A stretch of DNA of 64,000 bases. Origin: Eutreptiella sp. 'Long Island Sound 2002' (lineage: Eukaryota > Euglenozoa > Euglenophyceae > Eutreptiales > Eutreptiaceae). This document shows positions 12,201-18,200 of the stretch, piece after piece. The position numbers were made by a program, and so were the translations under genes. The notes below the pieces were generated by a model. That model was given only the letters and a program-made list of their open reading frames with translations. It was not told the origin of the DNA and did not search any database. Every line of letters starts with the position of its first letter. Within the stretch, counting starts at the first letter, position 1. The DNA lies in contig OZ038402.1 of NCBI GenBank assembly GCA_964036045.1, positions 4,712,581 to 4,776,580 of the forward strand. The letters run 5' to 3'.

Positions 12201-15200
12201 TTGGGCGGTCCCTGTTTGTGGTTGTCCATGAAGGCCAAGTTTCTCTTATGGTTTTGGGGGAGAACAACGGTACAGGACTGAATTAGACGGAAACAGCACC
12301 TCCTCCTGCTCTGAACGGCATTGTTCACACGCGCCACAAGAAGGCACAAGCAGTACACCCCCCCTCAGCTCCCACACCCCCCTCACCTCCCACACACCCC
12401 CTCACCTCCCACACCCCCCCTCACCTCCCACACCCCCCCTCAGCTCCCACACCCCCCCTCAGCTCCCACACCCCCCCTCAGCTCCCACACACCCCCTCAC
12501 CTCCCACACCCCCCCTCAGCTCCCACAACCCCCCCTCAGCTCCCACAACCCCCCCTCAGCTCCCACAACCCCCCCTCAGCTCCCACACACCCCCTCACCT
12601 CCCACACCCCCCCTCAGCTCCCACACCCCCCCTCACCTCCCACACCCCCCCTCACCTCCCACACACCCCCTCACCTCCCACACACCCCCTCACCTCCCAC
12701 ACACCCCCTCACCTCCCACACACCCCCTCACCTCCCACACACCCCCTCAGCTCCCACACCCCCCCTCACCTCCCACACACCCCCTCAGCTCCCACACCCC
12801 CCCTCAGCTCCCACACCCCCTCAGCACACCCCCCCTCAGCTCCCACACCCCCCCTCAGCTCCCACACCCCCCCTCAGCTCCCACACCCCCCCGCCTTCCA
12901 CAATGTGCCTTCCCCCTCCGTTTGTCCCGAAGGTTGGGGCGAAGGGCTGCAAAGTGACCGTCGTTATGGACACCAGCCGCCGGACGTTGGAGTTCTTGAT
13001 GAACGGGAAGCCTCTGGGGGAGGTATGTGTTTGTGGTCCGTTCTCACCGGCTTTTGCCGGTGGTCATGGCCGTGGCTGCGTTCTTGACTGCCCCGGGCGC
13101 GCCTGTCTGGGGGAGTGGCAGTGATGTATTAGAACTGCCGTACACTGCAGGAGGAGGGGGGGTAACCCCAGGGCAGGGCTTGAATTTTCATTCCGGCAGC
13201 TCCCTCCCCCCCTCGGCAGGGGGGGGGGCTTCCCCCTGGACTCCCTTCCCCCCCCTCCCCCCCTCCCCCCTCCGCGCTAATTCACCTGAGAATCAGGGTT
13301 TTCAGAACCTTTTTTCGTTTGGGCAATTTTTCCCTCCCGCTCCTTCGGTGCACCTGTAGCCGGATTCTTTGGTCACTCCCCTCATATCATTTCTTCCCTC
13401 TGTTGCAGACACCATGTCCCAGCGTCCCATAAGTACGTTCTTTAGCGGTCCAACCGTGTCCCCGCGCAAAACGACGTTATAAACGCGATCCTCTATTTTC
13501 GCTTCCAAGAAAGATGGAGAGGGAAGAAAAGGCAAGAGGCATACAATGCTGCACAGAGAGCATGTCCCACACTTTTTCTGAACATTCCAAGGACACCTTT
13601 TCCGAGTTTATAAGACAAGCAGCCATAATGGCACGACAAGACTGCAGTTCAGAAGAGGATGGCATTGGTGAGCCCAGCTCAGGTTTTATGCCAAATCCAT
13701 CGTAAGCACAAGAACCCCCCCTTTCTGGTGGTGGTTGTCACTAGTCCGGCAAACACGGCGGTGGAATGCACCATCGCAGAGCTGACCCAGACAAGCGAAA
13801 GTGTTCAGCGTGTTTGGGCACTGGGAGGACCACCACATTTAGGGCACAAAAGCCCATAACTCCTTTTGGCATGACCACAAGACGGACAAACAGGCACCTC
13901 CGGTGTGCAGTCCAATGGCCGAGACTAGCGAAAAGTGGTTGGGCCACAAAAGGGGGTGCCCCCCCTCTTTTTCAATGCGGCCAATCTTAGGCCAGACCTC
14001 ACGTTGTCGTATTTTACAAACATGCCTCCCCCCGCCCCCCCTCCTCAAGGCTGTATTAGAACGGCTGATAACATAACAGCAGATCCCCCCCCCCCCAGAC
14101 CAAAGGGACCATCGTTGGAAAAAAATGAAATTTCCCGTTGGGAAATCTTGTTGCTCAATTTTTGGTACACAGACCCCCAGCAGACCCCCCCCCTTCCGAT
14201 ACACCCCCCCCCATGACGTAGTCCTGGATGTTGTCGACGTGCACGTGAACGTGGCCGTGGACGTGATGTGGACGCGTGTGGATGTGGATGTGGATCAGGA
14301 CGCCCGCGCGTTCTCCGTGCACGCGCGGCACGTGGCGGTGTCGCCTGCCCCTTTTGTGCAGGCATTCAACGATATTCACGGCACCGTCTACCCCGCCATC
14401 TCGCTCTGTGGCATCTGCACTGTGCACGTGGGGCTGGAGAAGGTGCTCCCCCCGGTGAAGCTCGTGGAGCCTTCCAGCCTCACAAAAGTCAGTCTCGTGA
14501 ACCCGTGCAATGTGCGCCCCGGGGCCTGCGTAGAAGGCGTGCAGTTCAAGGCCGATACGGTCATTGAAGGCGACGCGTATGTGTGGGTGTCTTGCTGGTT
14601 GTGTACAGTGTCAGTTTTGCCTGCTGTGAGGTACTGTCGTTGCCGTATTTAAAAACGGTCAAATTTAAAAACGGTGCCCTTGGCGTTTTTAATTATGGCG
14701 TTTTTAATTATGGCCACCCACAAGGACACTACGCAGAGCACGAAAAAGTCGCCGCAGATTCCAACTGATGACCCCAGTGCAGGTTTTAATGGCATTGGAC
14801 TGTGTGATTATCGAGACAATCAGAACACAAATGCTTGCTGCATACAACACACTACTGTAAGCACCTCCTGTTCAAGAAAATCGTCTTTGCGCCGCATGAC
14901 TGATGACTTTGCAGCTGCAATAATTCCCAGATCAAGTGGCTGGAAAAGCAGTGTAAGGGTGTCAGGCACACCAATGTATGACAAATTAGGGGACGGTGGC
15001 AGCGACTGCTCTCACAGCATCTGTCAAAAAACCACCTTTGGACAGGAAAAGTGCACAAAAGTGGCTGACCGTTTTAAATTATCGCCAATTCTGGAAATCC
15101 CCCAAAACCCCCGGCGTTTTAAATTATGGCGTTTTAATTTATGGCCGTTTTACATTATGGCCGCTACAGTAATGCTGATGGAGAGGGATGACTTGGGAGA

Positions 15201-18200
15201 ACCCAAGTTGCAGTGGGCCCAGAGCACCAGTTGCTGGTTGTGTACAGTGTCAGTTTTGCCTCCTGTGAGGTAATGCATGTATGTGTTAGTCAGAGCTGGG
15301 CTGTACCCTGGTTTGTCTGTGTATTGCCTGCTGTTGACTGCATCCCCTGTACTCCAGAGCATCTGTTCTGGAGTGAGAGAAATTCTCTTTTGCACTTCTG
15401 TTTTGGTCGAACAGAGTGTGTGTGTGCACCCACTGTTTGTATTGTACTGTATTGTATACCACAAGAGTGTGTGTGTGCACCCACTGTTTGTATTGTACTG
15501 TATTGTATACTACAAGAGAGTGTGTGTGCACCCACTGTTTGTATTGTACTGTATTGTATACTACAAGAGAGTGTGTGTGCACCCACTGTTTGTATTGTAC
15601 TGTATTGTATACTACAAGAGAGTGTGTGTGCACCCACTGTTTGTATTGTACTGTATTGTATACTACAAGAGAGTGTGTGTGCACCCACTGTTTGTATTGT
15701 ACTGTATTGTATACTACAAGAGTGTGTGTGTGCACCCGCTGTTTGTATTGTACTGTATTGTATACTACAAGAGAGTGTGTGTGCACCCACTGTTTGTATT
15801 GTACTGTATTGTATACTACAAGAGAGTGTGTGTGCACCCACTGTTTGTATTGTACTGTATTGTATACTACAAGAGTGTGTGTGTGCACCCGCTGTTTGTA
15901 TTGTACTGTATTGTATACTACAAGAGTGTGGGTGTGCACCCACTGTTTGTATTGTACTGTATTGTATACTACAAGAGTGTGTGTGTGCACCCACTGTTTG
16001 TATTGTACTGTATTGTATACTACAAGAGAGTGTGTGTGCACCCACTGTTTGTATTGTACTGTATTGTATACTACAAGAGAGTGTGTGTGCACCCACTGTT
16101 TGTATTGTACTGTATTGTATACTACAAGAGTGTGTGTGTGCACCCACTGTTTGTATTGTACTGTATTGTATACTACAAGAGTGTGTGTGTGCACCCGCTG
16201 TTTGTATTGTACTGTATTGTATACTACAAGAGTGTGGGTGTGCACCCACTGTTTGTATTGTACTGTATTGTATACTACAAGAGAGTGTGTGTGCACCCGC
16301 TGTTTGTATTGTACTGTATTGTATACTACAAGAGTGTGTGTGTGCACCCACTGTTTGTATTGTACTGTATTGTATACTACAAGAGTGTGGGTGTGCACCC
16401 ACTGTTTGTATTGTACTGTATTGTATACTACAAGAGTGTGTGTGTGCACCCACTGTTTGTATTGTACTGTATTGTATACTACAAGAGAGTGTGTGTGCAC
16501 CCACTGTTTGTATTGTACTGTATTGTATACTACAAGAGTGTGTGTGTGCACCCACTGTTTGTATTGTACTGTATTGTATACTACAAGAGTGTGTGTGTGC
16601 ACCCGCTGTTTGTATTGTACTGTATTGTATACTACAAGAGTGTGTGTGTGCACCCACTGTTTGTATTGTACTGTATTGTATACTACAAGAGTGTGGGTGT
16701 GCACCCACTGTTTGTATTGTACTGTATTGTATACTACAAGAGAGTGTGTGTGCACCCACTGTTTGTATTGTACTGTATTGTATACTACAAGAGAGTGTGT
16801 GTGCACCCACTGTTTGTATTGTACTGTATTGTATACTACAAGAGTGTGTGTGTGCACCCACTGTTTGTATTGTACTGTATTGTATACTACAAGAGTGTGT
16901 GTGTGCACCCACTGTTTGTATTGTACTGTATTGTATACTACAAGAGTGTGGGTGTGCACCCACTGTTTGTATTGTACTGTATTGTATACTACAAGAGTGT
17001 GGGTGTCTTGCCGATGCGGGGGGGGGGGGGGGGCGCTGTACGGGCATGAGAATGGGGGACGGCCATCTGCTACGGGGGGGGGGGGGGGCTCGGTAGTGCA
17101 GCGGTACAAGCGTTGGGCCGACACCAGAACAGGCGCCAGTTCGATTCCGGGACGGCTCGTCCTCCGTCGGTCCGTGGGTGCTCCCCCGCAAAGTGGCGGT
17201 GTTGTGGTGGGGTGCGGTGGGGCTGGGGTGGGGGTGTGGCGCTGGCTGGGGTGGGGTACGACCCCCGTCGGCCGCCCTCGGCCGCCCTCTCTCCAGAGAA
17301 CAGCGCACATGCCCAGGCCGCGGCTCAGTGGCGGGGAGGGTCAGAGGCCAAGAAAAGGTTCGTGTACCTAAAACTGACCTCCGATTTCGGACCCCTTTGA
17401 TCAAGTTCATTTTTTTCCGAAGGGTCCTGAGGGTCCAGGGGGGGTACCCCCCCCCCTGGACCCCCCCCCCCCCCCCAGACCAAAGTGACCATCGCGGGAA
17501 AAAACGAAATGTACAGATTTACGATCGGGAAAATCCGATCGGGCCATTTCTGGTCCACACACTTTTGGGTCCCAACCCCCCCCCCCCCCCCCTCTAATAC
17601 GTCAAGGGCACGCGCAACAGCCCCGTCTCCGGGACGGCCGACCCCCGGAGTAGTCAAACAGGACAAGTCATCCGGGGGCTCCGTTGACACAACCAAAACA
17701 CGTTCAGGCCCACAGAGGGTCAGAATGAGCAGTGGCGAGGGGCCAATAGGCGCCGCCAAAGGCAAACAATCAGATACCGAGACCTTGTGCCAAACCCCCT
17801 CCCCCCCCTCTAATACTGCCCGGGGGGGGGGGGTCAGTCTATCAGTGCCGGTCACCCCCTTCCCCCCCCCCCCCCAAGACCACAGGGACCATCGTGGGAC
17901 AAACGAATTTTACCGTTGGGAAAATCTGGTCGGGCCATTTTTGGTACACGAATTTTTGGGTCCCAGGACCCCCCCCCCTTTTCTCATACATCCCTGCCCC
18001 CCTGCCCCGCTTCCGCTCCCTGGGCGTCCCTCTGGGGGGGGGGCTGGCTGGGGGCTGCCCCCCCCCCCCGCAGTCCCAAGTGCGGGAGCCCCACCCCCAA
18101 CCCCCTGCCTTCTTGAGGGCCTGCAGTGCCCACCCCCTCCCGCCCCCGAGCGGTGCCTCCCATCAAAGGCTCATCAAGTGTGTCGGGGGGTCACCCCCCG

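Larger units (their letters stand above)
10310..12932 (+). other. Intron 3
   Basis: 2,623 nt, GTATGC...GTCCCGAAG. Contains long C/G homopolymers, one copy of the 105-bp dispersed element (11315-11417), short repeated CCTGGAACCTCCTG units (about 11830-12010), and a 20-bp pyrimidine array (12353-12895) ending 37 nt before the acceptor. No exon recognised. Confidence 0.6.

Noticed and set aside
14125-14361. Upstream part of the ORF ending in exon 5 (DVHVNVAVDV stretch)
   Set aside because: It is a GTGGAC-type short repeat and sits before a clear acceptor (CTTTTGTGCAG); the SPRY match begins exactly after it.
17092-17160. Functional tRNA gene
   Set aside because: A and B boxes are present but anticodon and T stems do not pair and there is no matching acceptor stem.
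15213-17410. ORFs of about 590-706 codons in five frames over the 51-bp array
   Set aside because: Unit of 51 bp is stop-free in these frames by chance; all frames open equally, so no frame is supported.
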